Below, in pieces: positions 20,841 to 30,554 of a DNA stretch of 64,000 nt (the first letter of the stretch is position 1; the number at the start of each line of letters is the position of its first letter). A program made the position numbers and the translations under genes. Source of the DNA: Lacticigenium naphthae DSM 19658 (GTDB lineage Bacteria > Bacillota > Bacilli > Lactobacillales > Carnobacteriaceae_A); NCBI RefSeq assembly GCF_000425865.1, contig NZ_AUEG01000002.1:186001-250000 (forward strand). Reading direction: 5' to 3'. The notes below the pieces were generated by a model that did not search any database, was not told the DNA's origin, and saw only the letters and a list, made by a program, of their open reading frames with translations.

Positions 20841-22838
20841 ATGAATAAAAATATATCTGATGAGAAACTCCCGAGGTTTATTGATAATCAAAAACTAAGA
20901 AATATGGGAGTTATTTTTTTGATCGCTCAAATTTTTGCGATTTTGTTTAGTTTTTTTGTAAGTATTCCTCTCGGTTTTATTCTCGTGCTTTTGTTTATTC
21001 TATCTTTACTATTTTTTAAAAATGCAAGCGAAGAATTCTTTTATGAAATCAATCAATATATTTTGAACCTTTCTTACCGCATTAAAAGAGGAGAACAAGA
21101 GGCGTTGATAAAAATGCCGATAGGGATCTTAATGTTAAATAATGAGGGTGATGTTGATTGGGTGAATCCTTATATGTTAACAGAACTTTCAGATAACGAA
21201 ATAGTAGGACGAAAGTTAAAAGATATTGATGAGGATTTATACAGAGAACTTGAAAATGTTAAAGAGACAGATATGTATACAATAAGATGGAACGAAAAAA
21301 TATATCAGGTCCATGCTCAAAATGATATTCATGTAATCTATCTTATGGATGTTACAGAGTATGCTCAAATCAAAGAGAGATATGAAGAAGATCGGCCGGT
21401 TATCGGTTATCTTTTCTTTGATAATTACGATGAACTGACACAAGGATTAGATGACCGTGCTGTATCCAGCTTTGATAACATGCTGACAACCTATTTATCA
21501 AATTGGGGAAAACAACATGGAATATTTTATAAGAGAATATCCGACGATCGTTACTTCTTATTAATGGACCGCAAAGAATTGAGACGTATGGAAAACGAGC
21601 GCTTCAGCATAATCGACAACATACGTGAAAGAACTTCTAAGAGAAATCTTCCATTAACAATTAGTATTGGTCTCACTTATGGAAGTGCTACATTTGATCA
21701 GCTAGCAGATTTAGCTCAAAACAACCTTGATTTAGCATTAGGACGTGGTGGTGACCAGGCAGTTGTCAAACCAATTGATGGTGATCCTCGTTATTATGGT
21801 GGCAAAACAAATCCTATGGAAAAAAGAACGCGTGTCCGTTCAAGAATGATTAGTCAAGCAATGCAAGATATAATGCTTGAAACTGATAATATTTTTGTTA
21901 TGGGACATAAAAATCCTGATATGGATGCGATTGGTTCTTCTTTAGGGATCCAACGGATTGCAAAAATGCATCACAAAGCCTGCTGGATCGTTATTGATAA
22001 AGAAGACTTAGGTGCAGATGTTACCAAGCTAATGGCAGAAATCGAAAAAGATAGTCAAATTAGCCGATATATCATATCGCCAGAAGTGGCAGAAGAAATG
22101 GTAACACCGGAAAGCTTAATTGTTCTGGTTGACCATCACAAACCTTCGATGTCGATTGCTCCAAATTTACTGAAGAAAACGAAGAAAAATATGGTCATTG
22201 ATCATCACCGTCGTGGCGAAGAATTTGTTGATAGTCCATTACTAGTCTATATTGAGCCTTATGCATCCTCCACAGCTGAATTGATTACTGAATTATTTGA
22301 ATATGTCCCTACTGAGGGAGACCCCATCAATAAAATCGAGGCAACGGCACTTTTGGGAGGAATTATTGTTGATACAAATAATTTTTCGCTTCGTACAGGT
22401 TCTCGTACATTTGATGCGGCTAGTTATCTCCAATCGGTGGGTGCGAATAGTACCTTGATTCAACGGATGCTAAAAGAAGATCCTGAAGTATATTTAAAAC
22501 GAAGTCATTTAATAGAAACAATGGAATTCGTTGAAGAAAACTATGCAATCGCCCATGGAAATGAAGATGTTCTATATCATCCAGTAGTAGCAGCTCAAAC
22601 TGCGGATACGATGCTTGCCATGACGAATGTAGAAGCCTCTTTTGTTATTACTAGAAGAGATAGTAAAACTGTAGGCATCAGCGCTAGAAGCCTAGGGAAA
22701 ATAAATGTGCAACGTATTATGGAAAAAATGGGTGGTGGTGGACATTTGTCTAATGCAGCCACACAAATTTCAGATCAATCAATTGAAGAGGTAAAACAGC
22801 AATTGATCGATGCTTTACATGAATATAAAAATAATTAA
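20841..22838 (+). CDS. gdpP: Cyclic-di-AMP phosphodiesterase GdpP
   Basis: About 665 residues: two N-terminal membrane helices (about 15-60), a PAS domain, a degenerate GGDEF domain, then the DHH-DHHA1 phosphodiesterase with NPDMDAIGSS, VDHHKPS, IDHHRRGEEF and the DHHA1 motif MGGGGHLSNAA. It hydrolyses c-di-AMP to pApA. ATG 20841 follows AAAGGAG at six bases; a longer frame from 20814 lacks a ribosome site. Adjacent rplI follows as in Bacillus. c-di-AMP controls KtrAB-type potassium uptake, also encoded in this window. Confidence 0.95.
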   Translation: MNKNISDEKLPRFIDNQKLRNMGVIFLIAQIFAILFSFFVSIPLGFILVLLFILSLLFFKNASEEFFYEINQYILNLSYRIKRGEQEALIKMPIGILMLNNEGDVDWVNPYMLTELSDNEIVGRKLKDIDEDLYRELENVKETDMYTIRWNEKIYQVHAQNDIHVIYLMDVTEYAQIKERYEEDRPVIGYLFFDNYDELTQGLDDRAVSSFDNMLTTYLSNWGKQHGIFYKRISDDRYFLLMDRKELRRMENERFSIIDNIRERTSKRNLPLTISIGLTYGSATFDQLADLAQNNLDLALGRGGDQAVVKPIDGDPRYYGGKTNPMEKRTRVRSRMISQAMQDIMLETDNIFVMGHKNPDMDAIGSSLGIQRIAKMHHKACWIVIDKEDLGADVTKLMAEIEKDSQISRYIISPEVAEEMVTPESLIVLVDHHKPSMSIAPNLLKKTKKNMVIDHHRRGEEFVDSPLLVYIEPYASSTAELITELFEYVPTEGDPINKIEATALLGGIIVDTNNFSLRTGSRTFDAASYLQSVGANSTLIQRMLKEDPEVYLKRSHLIETMEFVEENYAIAHGNEDVLYHPVVAAQTADTMLAMTNVEASFVITRRDSKTVGISARSLGKINVQRIMEKMGGGGHLSNAATQISDQSIEEVKQQLIDALHEYKNN

Positions 22839-22857
22839 TTAACAGGAGGAATTTTTG

Positions 22858-23313
22858 ATGAAAGTTATTTTTTTAGAAGATGTTAAGGGTAAAGGTAAAA
22901 AAGGTGAAATAAAAAATGTGGCAGATGGTTATGCAAATAATTATCTTTTAAAAAATAATTTGGCAAAAGAAGCTACTCCTGCAAGTGTAAGTGAATTGCA
23001 AGCAAAAAAGAATGCAAAGAAAAGAGAAGAGATTGAAATAAAAGCTGAAGCTCAAGAGATAAAGGGAATTCTTGAAAAAGAGGAAAATGCAATTGAGATT
23101 CACACAAAGTCTGCTGAAGATGGAAGATTGTTTGGCTCTGTCACTACCAAGCAAATAGCTCAAGAGGCTAAGAGACAGTTGGGAATTAAATTGGATAAAA
23201 GAAAAATAGATATGAAGGTCCCCATGCGTACAGTAGGGACTCAAAAGATGGATGTAAAGATTCATCCAGAAGTTACAGCAGAGATTACTGTACGAGTTTT
23301 ACCTGAAAAATAA
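22858..23313 (+). CDS. rplI: 50S ribosomal protein L9
   Basis: 151 residues with the L9 signature region [20 protein letters not shown], a long central helix and a C-terminal RNA-binding domain ([13 protein letters not shown]). ATG 22858 is preferred over the adjacent in-frame TTG because AGGAGG is seven bases upstream. It follows gdpP and precedes a terminator. Confidence 0.96.
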   Translation: MKVIFLEDVKGKGKKGEIKNVADGYANNYLLKNNLAKEATPASVSELQAKKNAKKREEIEIKAEAQEIKGILEKEENAIEIHTKSAEDGRLFGSVTTKQIAQEAKRQLGIKLDKRKIDMKVPMRTVGTQKMDVKIHPEVTAEITVRVLPEK

Positions 23314-23320
23314 GAATAAA

Positions 23321-23360
23321 GAAAGGGATTGAGGCAAATAGCATCAATCCCTTTCTTCTT
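23321..23360 (+). terminator. rplI terminator
   Basis: GAAAGGGATTGA (23321-23332) pairs perfectly with TCAATCCCTTTC (23344-23355), then TTCTT. It closes gdpP-rplI. Confidence 0.8.
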
Positions 23361-23502
23361 ATAGATTTTTAAAAAAGAACAAGTGTTCGCGTTAATTCTA
23401 TAGCATTTTATGGGAAAATTAAGTAAAATAAAAGATGAAATAAGGTATAATGAAGAAATTGAATTGGATTGACTAAAGTTTTTCTGGAAAGGAAAGAAAA
23501 TT

Positions 23503-24882
23503 GTGGTAGTAGAAGCATTTCAAGATCGAATTCCACCTCAGAACATTGAAGCGGAACAAGCAGTATTGGGATCCGTTTTTTTGAATCCGGATGCTTTGAT
23601 TTCAGCTATGGAATTTATAGAATCAAGAGATTTTTATCGCAGAGCCCACCAATTGATTTTTCAGTCAATGGTAGAATTGAATGAAAAAAATGAAGCGATT
23701 GACGTGGTCACTATAACCAATGCCCTCGAATCGAAAAAGCAGATAGAAGATATAGGTGGAATGCCTTACTTAGCCGATTTAGCTGTAATCGTGCCAACTG
23801 CAGCGAATATTGAACATTATGCTAAAATAGTAGAAGAAAAATCTGTTGTGAGGCGACTCATAAAAACAGCAACGGATATAGCCACTAAAGGTTATGAAGA
23901 AGGGGATAATATTCCCGATTTGCTGGATGAAGCAGAAAAAAACATTCTTGAAGTCTCCGAAAAAAGGAATAAGAATGGATTTACTCCAATTGCTGACGTT
24001 TTAAATCGATCGATTTCTCAAATTGATCAATTGTATCAGAATAATGAAGATATTACTGGATTGTCTACCGGATATAAAGCATTAGATCAAATTACTGCTG
24101 GTCTGCATGATGATGAATTAATTATACTCGCTGCTCGACCAGGTGTAGGGAAAACAGCTTTTGCATTGAATGTTGCTCAAAACATAGGTACGAAAACAAA
24201 TGAAACAGTGGCTGTATTTAGTTTAGAAATGGGAGCAGAACAATTAGTTAACCGTATGCTTTGTGCAGAAGGAAGTATTCATGCTTCCCATTTAAGAACC
24301 GGAAATTTAACTGAAGAAGAGTGGCAAAGTTTGATTGTTGCCATGGGGAGCTTATCTAAAGCAAATATCTACATCGACGATACACCGGGTATTCGTACCG
24401 CAGAAATTCGTGCAAAATGTAGGCGATTGAAACAGGAACAAGGAAACATAGGGTTAATAGTCATAGATTATCTGCAACTCATTGAAGGATCAGGTCGTGA
24501 AAGTAGACAACAAGAAGTTTCTGCGATTTCACGGCAACTAAAGAAATTGGCAAAAGAATTGTCAGTACCTGTTATTGCTCTTTCTCAATTATCGCGTGGT
24601 GTTGAACAAAGACAAGATAAACGTCCCATTTTAAGTGATCTAAGAGAATCTGGATCAATTGAACAAGATGCTGATATTGTAGCCTTTTTATATAGAGATG
24701 ATTATTATCGAAAAGAAGAAGGCGAAGAAGAAGTGGAAGACGTTGGAGAAGATAATGTAGTGGAAGTGATCGTTGAAAAAAACAGGAGTGGTGCTCGTGG
24801 GACTATAAAATTACTCTTTGTTAAAGAATACAATAAGTTTAGTTCGTTGGCTTACTATCCAGAAGATCAAATTCCAAATTAA
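23503..24882 (+). CDS. dnaB: Replicative DNA helicase
   Basis: 459 residues: N-terminal domain (PQNIEAEQAVLGSVFLN), linker, and RecA-like ATPase with Walker A AARPGVGKTAFALN (about 209-222) and GLIVIDYLQLI. This is DnaB (called DnaC in Bacillus subtilis), the ring helicase that unwinds forks. GTG start 23503 after GGAAAGGAAAG. It keeps the rplI-dnaB neighbourhood of other Firmicutes. Confidence 0.97.
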   Translation: MVVEAFQDRIPPQNIEAEQAVLGSVFLNPDALISAMEFIESRDFYRRAHQLIFQSMVELNEKNEAIDVVTITNALESKKQIEDIGGMPYLADLAVIVPTAANIEHYAKIVEEKSVVRRLIKTATDIATKGYEEGDNIPDLLDEAEKNILEVSEKRNKNGFTPIADVLNRSISQIDQLYQNNEDITGLSTGYKALDQITAGLHDDELIILAARPGVGKTAFALNVAQNIGTKTNETVAVFSLEMGAEQLVNRMLCAEGSIHASHLRTGNLTEEEWQSLIVAMGSLSKANIYIDDTPGIRTAEIRAKCRRLKQEQGNIGLIVIDYLQLIEGSGRESRQQEVSAISRQLKKLAKELSVPVIALSQLSRGVEQRQDKRPILSDLRESGSIEQDADIVAFLYRDDYYRKEEGEEEVEDVGEDNVVEVIVEKNRSGARGTIKLLFVKEYNKFSSLAYYPEDQIPN

Positions 24883-24889
24883 AATTAAC

Positions 24890-24919
24890 TTGGAATAAAA
24901 TTAATTTGAATGGTATACT
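24890..24919 (+). promoter_or_regulatory. tRNA-Lys promoter
   Basis: TTGGAA (24890-24895), 18-base spacer, TATACT (24914-24919) with an upstream TG (extended -10). The tRNA starts 17 bases further on. Confidence 0.7.
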
Positions 24920-24935
24920 AATTGGGTAATAAATA

Positions 24936-25008
<73 letters not shown>

Positions 25009-25026
25009 TACCCAAATCACTATTAG

Positions 25027-25075
25027 CCTTTATTTTTTCTTGGACAGCTATCCTGGAATCAATAAAGGTTTTTTT
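25027..25075 (+). terminator. tRNA-Lys terminator
   Basis: CCTTTATT (25027-25034) pairs with AATAAAGG (25061-25068) around an inner TCTTGGA / TCCTGGA-type loop, followed by seven T. Confidence 0.8.
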
Positions 25076-25183
25076 GTATTGACTCCAGGTGTGCAGATGA
25101 AATGTAGGCTGAGGAAAATATTTTATGTTATGATAAGAGTGGAAAATTTTTATTAGAAAAACGAAAAGTAGAAGAGAGGAAGT

Positions 25184-26005
25184 ATGGAAATGGTCGAGTG
25201 GTTTTTAAATGCCAGCCCAATGGTACAAGCATTGTTAGCAACATTATTTACGTGGGGCATGACAGCTTTAGGAGCTGCTTTAGTATTTACTGCTAAAACT
25301 TTCAATCAAAAAATTATGGACGCTATGTTAGCTTTTGCAGGTGGAGTTATGATCGCGGCTAGTTTTTGGTCACTTATTTCTCCTGCTCTTGAAATGGCTG
25401 AAGATGGTCCCTTACCTCCGTGGATACCTGCAGCTATTGGCTTTATGTCAGGTGGTTTATTTTTATGGGGAGTAGACAAACTATTACCGCATTGGCATCC
25501 AGAAGAAACAGATGAAGGTCCAGAAGGGATTCATCCGGAAAGTTTTCGCCGGAGTACTTTATTAGTATTAGCAATTACATTGCACAATATTCCTGAGGGT
25601 CTCGCAGTCGGTGTTGCATTTGGTAGTTTGGCGTATGGAAATGATTTGGCTCAAGTAGCCGGTGCTGTAACTTTAGCGATCGGGATGGGAATTCAAAACT
25701 TTCCAGAAGGAACGGCAGTCTCTATGCCATTGAGAAGGGAAGGCATGTCAAGAGGAAAAGCCTTTTGGTATGGTCAATTATCTGGAGTCGTAGAACCCAT
25801 ATCTGCCGTACTTGGTGTATGGTTAGTCACGGTTATGGAACCTTTATTACCTTACGCATTGACATTTGCTGCCGGAGCCATGATTTTTGTTACGGCTGAA
25901 GAAGTTATTCCGGGCTCACAAGAGAATGGGAATAAGGACTTAGCAGCAATATGGTTAATGATCGGTTTTACAGTGATGATGATATTAGATGTGGCTCTAG
26001 GGTAG
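25184..26005 (+). CDS. ZIP-family metal transporter (paralogue 1)
   Basis: 273 residues with about eight membrane helices. The ZIP metal site motifs are plain: [15 protein letters not shown] in helix 4 and GIQNFPEGTAVSMPLRREG in helix 5. A His/Glu-rich loop (HWHPEETDEGPEG) lies at about residues 104-120. It probably imports zinc or another divalent metal, in the GufA/ZupT subgroup. A close paralogue is at 49257. RBS GAGAGGAAG before ATG 25184. Followed by repeat copy B. Confidence 0.92.
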   Translation: MEMVEWFLNASPMVQALLATLFTWGMTALGAALVFTAKTFNQKIMDAMLAFAGGVMIAASFWSLISPALEMAEDGPLPPWIPAAIGFMSGGLFLWGVDKLLPHWHPEETDEGPEGIHPESFRRSTLLVLAITLHNIPEGLAVGVAFGSLAYGNDLAQVAGAVTLAIGMGIQNFPEGTAVSMPLRREGMSRGKAFWYGQLSGVVEPISAVLGVWLVTVMEPLLPYALTFAAGAMIFVTAEEVIPGSQENGNKDLAAIWLMIGFTVMMILDVALG

Positions 26006-26055
26006 AAAAGAATGCTCTCCAAAAATGAAAAGAGATAAGTGATTTTTAAAAAGAA

Positions 26056-26281
26056 GAGAGTGGGACAAAAAACGTTCAGACCCGAATAGAGCTCCGCATA
26101 CTCTATCCGTAAGCCACTAAAGTGTCAACGAATACAGCAACTGGAGCGGATACTCGAAAGATAGTCGTAGACTATCGAAGAGTGTTCGTGAAGTGGACGT
26201 CGGGTCTGTTTTTTGGAGCACGTTTTAGAAAGGAATGTTTGGAAAATGATTAGAGGCTGGGACTTTTGTCCCAGCCTCTTC
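26056..26281 (+). repeat. Dispersed two-hairpin intergenic repeat, copy B (longest)
   Basis: Starts GAGAGTGGGACAAAAAACG and has the outer arms CAGACCCGA / TCGGGTCTG followed by TTTTTT. Its interior contains both variable modules: CATACTCTATCCGTAAG and the GATAGTC-gta-GACTATC stem. The 3' hairpin AGAGGCTGGGAC, loop TTTT, GTCCCAGCCTCT (26252-26279) is a perfect 12-bp stem. It lies between the convergent ZIP and hydrolase genes and may terminate both. Confidence 0.93.
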
Positions 26282-26306
26282 CTACGTTTAGTCAAGGCAA
26301 AAGATT

Positions 26307-27032
26307 TTAGTCAGTAATAAAATCAAGGATTTCTACTGTAGTAATACGTTGTTGCTCTTCTCCGGAGATTGTTGCTACGCCATCCCCCTTCTGAGGACCA
26401 TAATCACCGAACTGAGCGTGATTCCCACCATCTATGATTAATTGCCTTAAATTGTTTGATTCATCTGCAAACGAAGTGTAATTGTCTTTATTGAGTATCA
26501 AATCGCGATTCCCATAGATAGATAAGACGGGTAAATCTATAGTAGAGAAATCTTTTGTAGAATAGGCACCTAAAAGAATCACTCCTTCAAATAAATGAGG
26601 TCGATCATAGGCTACTGAACTTGCCATTGCTCCTCCCAAGGAATGGCCCCCAATGAACCATTCAGTTATATTTGGATGATCAGTCATGATTTCTTCAGCT
26701 AAATCAGCATTAAAGACTGCCAAATTGAAAGGCATTTTGGACAGAAATACAGTAATATCTTCTTCGACCAATCTAGATAGAAGAGGATAATAAGCTTTTT
26801 CCTCTACTTTCCCACCTTGATAAAATATAAAACCCCTGTTGGTTTGTTCCATTGTTGAAGAAAGCAATATATAATCGTCTTCTTCGACTAATTGAATAGA
26901 AGCATCAGTTGGTGAATTTAGAGCTGCAGAAGAAGGCTCGTAACTGGATGATAAATAATAAAAAAGGCCTCCCAAAATGAGGAGCAATAAAAGGAATAAG
27001 AGCCGTAATAATTTCTTGGTTTTCATTTTCAC
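26307..27032 (-). CDS. Membrane-anchored alpha/beta hydrolase
   Basis: 241 residues: one N-terminal membrane helix (about 8-30, LLRLLFLLLLLILGGLFYYL), then an extracytoplasmic alpha/beta-hydrolase domain with nucleophile elbow GGHSLGGAM, an Asp in YGNRDLI and His in GGNHAQFGDYG. It resembles the dienelactone-hydrolase or Abhydrolase_5-type proteins common in lactic acid bacteria; the substrate is unknown. GTG 27032 follows AGGAGG at seven bases. The next gene upstream (27127) is co-directional. Confidence 0.85.
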   Translation of the reverse strand: MKMKTKKLLRLLFLLLLLILGGLFYYLSSSYEPSSAALNSPTDASIQLVEEDDYILLSSTMEQTNRGFIFYQGGKVEEKAYYPLLSRLVEEDITVFLSKMPFNLAVFNADLAEEIMTDHPNITEWFIGGHSLGGAMASSVAYDRPHLFEGVILLGAYSTKDFSTIDLPVLSIYGNRDLILNKDNYTSFADESNNLRQLIIDGGNHAQFGDYGPQKGDGVATISGEEQQRITTVEILDFITD

Positions 27033-27126
27033 CTGTGTTCCTCCTAATAAAAAAAAGAGCGGCTTAAAATGTTAAAGCCACTCTTTATAAATATGAAAGC
27101 CAGTATCTAGCTTTCAAACCCCATTT

Positions 27127-27942
27127 TTATTTGCGTATATCTCTCATATGAGAGAGAGTCTTGACATCTTCTGATGAAATTTTAAAGTCTAATTGTTTAT
27201 TTTCAATAATTCTTTTTTCATGTGTAGATTTTGGAAGGGGAAGAGTCCCGCGTTCCAAGCAATAACGGATAGCCAATTGTGCGACAGTTACGTCATATTT
27301 TTTAGCCATTTCCTGTAATTCAGGATCATCTAATAATTCTCCTGTAGCAAGCGGAGAATAAGCTTCCACCAAGATATTATGTTTTTTACAAAATTCAAGC
27401 AATTCTTCTTGATCGCGACCAATATAGAATGGTATTTGGTTTACCATTGGAACAATTTCACAGTTATCCAGTAAAGCCTGTATATCAGAAATTGAAAAGT
27501 TTGAAACACCAATAGAACGAATTTTTCCTTCGTTATATAATTTTTCCATTGCTTTCCAAGATTGAATATTTTCTTGAGTACAATCTTTTCCAATTTCATT
27601 CCAAGGCCACGGAGCATGGATAAGATATAAATCCAGATAATCTAGTCCTAAATTTGTTAGTGTTTCCTCAAAAGCTGAAAGTGTTTCCTCGTAACCCTTG
27701 ATCTGAGCAGGTAGTTTACTTGTCACAAATATATTTTCGCGGGGTTGTTTGCATTCTCTGATAGCTTTTCCAACATTTTCTTCATTATGATAAGCAAGTG
27801 CAGTATCAATGTGTGTATAGCCATTTTTAAGGGCCATCATGACAGCGTCGTAAGCTTCCTCATTGGGTATTTGCCATGTTCCAAAACCAATTAAAGGAAT
27901 CTCCACATCATTGTGCATTACAAAAACATTTTCTTTCATCAT
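27127..27942 (-). CDS. Aldo/keto reductase
   Basis: 271 residues, a TIM-barrel NAD(P)H oxidoreductase. The catalytic tetrad is visible: Asp and Tyr in HIDTALAYHNEENVG, Lys in FVTSKLP and His in LIHAPWPW. The C-terminal nucleotide site LPLPKSTHEKRI is present. Closest in look to the 2,5-diketogluconate or methylglyoxal reductase-like AKR5 group. Start ATG 27942 after AAGGAGG (an adjacent ATG is also possible). A cytoplasmic enzyme of broad carbonyl specificity (family knowledge). Confidence 0.92.
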   Translation of the reverse strand: MMKENVFVMHNDVEIPLIGFGTWQIPNEEAYDAVMMALKNGYTHIDTALAYHNEENVGKAIRECKQPRENIFVTSKLPAQIKGYEETLSAFEETLTNLGLDYLDLYLIHAPWPWNEIGKDCTQENIQSWKAMEKLYNEGKIRSIGVSNFSISDIQALLDNCEIVPMVNQIPFYIGRDQEELLEFCKKHNILVEAYSPLATGELLDDPELQEMAKKYDVTVAQLAIRYCLERGTLPLPKSTHEKRIIENKQLDFKISSEDVKTLSHMRDIRK

Positions 27943-28121
27943 TTAAAAAAATCCTCCTTATAATCTGTTTGATACAAGGTTTAGTTTAGGTCAAAAGGAT
28001 AAAAATGTAAACGATTTAGTTTTATGCAATGATAGAAATAAGAAGAGAAAAAAACGATAGAAGCAGAGTGACCCCCAGTAGCAGTGTGAAATGAAGGATG
28101 AGTCTGAATTTCGGGACACTG

Positions 28122-28189
28122 TTAAAAAAAGGGCTGCTCAAGCAAAAAGAGAGACCACGACAGTTGTCGCAGCCTCTCTTTTTGCTTGA
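28122..28189 (-). terminator. ktrBA terminator with 16-bp stem
   Basis: TCAAGCAAAAAGAGAG (28138-28153) pairs perfectly with CTCTCTTTTTGCTTGA (28174-28189) around an inner ACGAC-agtt-GTCG-type stem. On the leftward transcript a run of T follows (plus 28124-28130). Very strong terminator right after the ktrA stop. Confidence 0.9.
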
Positions 28190-28193
28190 ACAA

Positions 28194-28865
28194 TCATTTC
28201 AGCTGATTAGTATAATCTAAATGCTCAAATGTTTTAGATTCTCCAATAGCTACTAAAATATTGTCTTTAGTAATACGTGCATTCGGATCAACGTTTACGG
28301 ACATAGAATCAAACTTGCTTTTTTTCATACCAATAATATTAATTTTGTATTTTTTTCTTAAATCTAAATCCATCAATGTTTTACCCACCCATTTCATAGG
28401 GGGTCTGAACTCAATGATAGTGTTCTCATCATCTAATTCAACCACATCCAGAATGTGATTGCGCATCAAATTCCGAGCAACTTTATCACCCATTGCTTTT
28501 TCAGGACGAATAACTTCACTTGCTCCGATTTCTATAAGGATTTCCTTAAAAGATTTATTTTTTGCTTTAGCTATTATGTGAGGGATGCCTAATTTACGAC
28601 AGTTTAATACACCTAACACGCTTGCTTCTAAATTAGAACCCGTACCGATAACTGCGACGTCTACTTTTTCAAATCCAATTGATTTAAGCAATTCAATATT
28701 TCTGAAATCGCCCTGAACACCTTGAACTACGTAGGGTTCTATACGTTCAACATCTACAAGATTTTTGTCTACAGCGATGACATCGTAGTCATTTTCACCT
28801 AACTCTTTTGCAATGGTAGATCCAAATACACCTAATCCCAATACACCAATAATTTTATCACTCAC
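28194..28865 (-). CDS. ktrA: Potassium uptake regulatory subunit KtrA
   Basis: 223 residues: RCK_N Rossmann domain with GVLGLGVFGSTIAKEL (about 7-22), and an RCK_C domain at the C-terminus (about 135-215). It forms a cytoplasmic octameric ring that gates KtrB and binds ATP/ADP, and c-di-AMP at RCK_C in related proteins. GTG 28865 follows AGGAGAG. It lies 12 bases after ktrB in the same operon. The GdpP gene in this window would influence it through c-di-AMP (inference). Confidence 0.94.
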   Translation of the reverse strand: MSDKIIGVLGLGVFGSTIAKELGENDYDVIAVDKNLVDVERIEPYVVQGVQGDFRNIELLKSIGFEKVDVAVIGTGSNLEASVLGVLNCRKLGIPHIIAKAKNKSFKEILIEIGASEVIRPEKAMGDKVARNLMRNHILDVVELDDENTIIEFRPPMKWVGKTLMDLDLRKKYKINIIGMKKSKFDSMSVNVDPNARITKDNILVAIGESKTFEHLDYTNQLK

Positions 28866-28877
28866 AACTAATCTCTC

Positions 28878-30266
28878 CTAACCAATTAATATATTTCCAG
28901 AAGTATACACTAAATCTTTCTTTTTCTTTTGTCGCATTCCAAGGGCAGTAAAGATTGTGATGGGCCCGATACGTCCGATCAACATCATTACCATAATAAC
29001 GGATTGACTCATCCGCGATAACGTAGGCGTTAAGTTTGCAGTAACACCAACGGTTCCTAAAGCTGATACGGCTTCAAAAAACAAGTATTCAAAAGGAACA
29101 TCCGGATCGAATAATGCCAACAGGATCAATCCCATAAATAAAACTCCCAAAAACACACTGACAATAACCAATGCTCGTCGGATCAACTCGATTGGAAGGC
29201 TATGATTTTTATAATTGACATTTCTATGTCCCTTCACTTCAGAAGAAACTAATTTCGTTACCAAAGCAAAAGTAGAAGTTTTGACCCCTCCAGCAGTCCC
29301 ACCAGGAGAACCCCCGATGAACATTAATATACAAAAGATGATTAAAGTGGACAGGCTAACAGTTGTAAAGTCTATTGTTCCAAAACCAGCTGTTCTCATT
29401 GTAGTAGATTGAAAAAATCCAGCTTGAAATTTACCGGCAATGGATAATTTCCCAATAGATTCAGGATTATTCCATTCAATTAATAAAAATAAGAAAGTAC
29501 CGATAAATAGAAGCACACTCGTCCAGTTTAAGACCAAACGAGAATGGAGAGAAAGTTTACGGTATTGTTTTTTCCACCCTTTCATATTTCGATCGATAAT
29601 AAATTCTTTGAGATTCCGTGCGACATCAAACCAAACTGAAAAACCAATTCCCCCCATGATGATTAAAAAGGGAACGGCGATATTAATAATGGGATTAGCC
29701 ACATAAGGTTGTAAACTTAATGTACCCAAATTATCAAAACCAGCGTTATTAAAAGCAGATGCAGCAAGATATAAAGAAGTAAAGAGTCCTTTTCTCCATC
29801 CCATTGCAGGAACAAAATGGAAAGCGAGTAAAGTCATACCAATTAATTCAATTAACAGCGAATAACGGATGACTGACAGAAGAAAACGTTTAAAGTTAGT
29901 TAACTTATCACGATTTAAAGCCTCTTTTAGAGTGATTTCATCTTTAATACTCACACTTTTACCAAACTGCATGATGACAGCGGCAACGATCGTAATCAAG
30001 CCAAGACCACCGAAGTGAAACAAGAAGAGATGAATAAATTGACCAAATAATGAGTAGGTATGAGCCACTGGTACTGAATATAAACCTGTTACAGCGACCA
30101 TAGAAACTGCAGTAAATAGATGATCAAAGTACGTCGCCGTAGACGTCGGTATCTGACTTATTGGGAGCGACAGAATTATTGAACCTATTAACGCAGCCGA
30201 TATGAAACTTACTATGATTTTTATAGGAACCGGTAAATTAGTAAACTTTTGTAAAGCAGTTTGCAT
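28878..30266 (-). CDS. ktrB: Potassium uptake channel subunit KtrB
   Basis: 462 residues, TrkH/KtrB superfamily with four M1-P-M2 units. The selectivity-filter segments are visible as VAVTGLYSV, NNAGFDNLG, RTAGFGTID and GTVGVTANL. It imports K+ with Na+ dependence in its family. ATG 30266 follows GAAAGGAT. Transcribed from a clear promoter at 30359-30386. No ydaO-type c-di-AMP riboswitch was recognised in the 95-base leader. Confidence 0.95.
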   Translation of the reverse strand: MQTALQKFTNLPVPIKIIVSFISAALIGSIILSLPISQIPTSTATYFDHLFTAVSMVAVTGLYSVPVAHTYSLFGQFIHLFLFHFGGLGLITIVAAVIMQFGKSVSIKDEITLKEALNRDKLTNFKRFLLSVIRYSLLIELIGMTLLAFHFVPAMGWRKGLFTSLYLAASAFNNAGFDNLGTLSLQPYVANPIINIAVPFLIIMGGIGFSVWFDVARNLKEFIIDRNMKGWKKQYRKLSLHSRLVLNWTSVLLFIGTFLFLLIEWNNPESIGKLSIAGKFQAGFFQSTTMRTAGFGTIDFTTVSLSTLIIFCILMFIGGSPGGTAGGVKTSTFALVTKLVSSEVKGHRNVNYKNHSLPIELIRRALVIVSVFLGVLFMGLILLALFDPDVPFEYLFFEAVSALGTVGVTANLTPTLSRMSQSVIMVMMLIGRIGPITIFTALGMRQKKKKDLVYTSGNILIG

Positions 30267-30358
30267 CAGAATGATCCTTTCTTCTTATGAGGCTTGTATA
30301 ATATGTAATTAGTCAGATTATTTCAGTGAAAATTTTCAAAAAGGGGAAACAAACCCTT

Positions 30359-30386
30359 ATTATAGACTGTTTTTCTAAAATGTAAA
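30359..30386 (-). promoter_or_regulatory. ktrBA promoter
   Basis: On the minus strand TTTACA (plus 30381-30386), 16-base spacer, TATAAT (plus 30359-30364). The rest of the gap up to the amylase gene at 30555 shows nothing else clear. Confidence 0.75.
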
Positions 30387-30554
30387 CCAAATAGTAATAA
30401 AAAGTAAAAAGAGTGATTCGGTATAGGGATCTCTCAGAAGAATAACTTGTAGAAGAGCGGAGCTATTTATTTGCCGGAAGTATTTATAAAAGGTAAAATG
30501 AAGGATAAACAAATTAGAACTACAGATTAGTTTCTAAAGATTGAGAGGATTATT

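Noticed and set aside
30267-30554. c-di-AMP (ydaO) riboswitch before ktrB
   Set aside because: The leader from the predicted start is only about 85 bases and none of the conserved riboswitch segments is seen.
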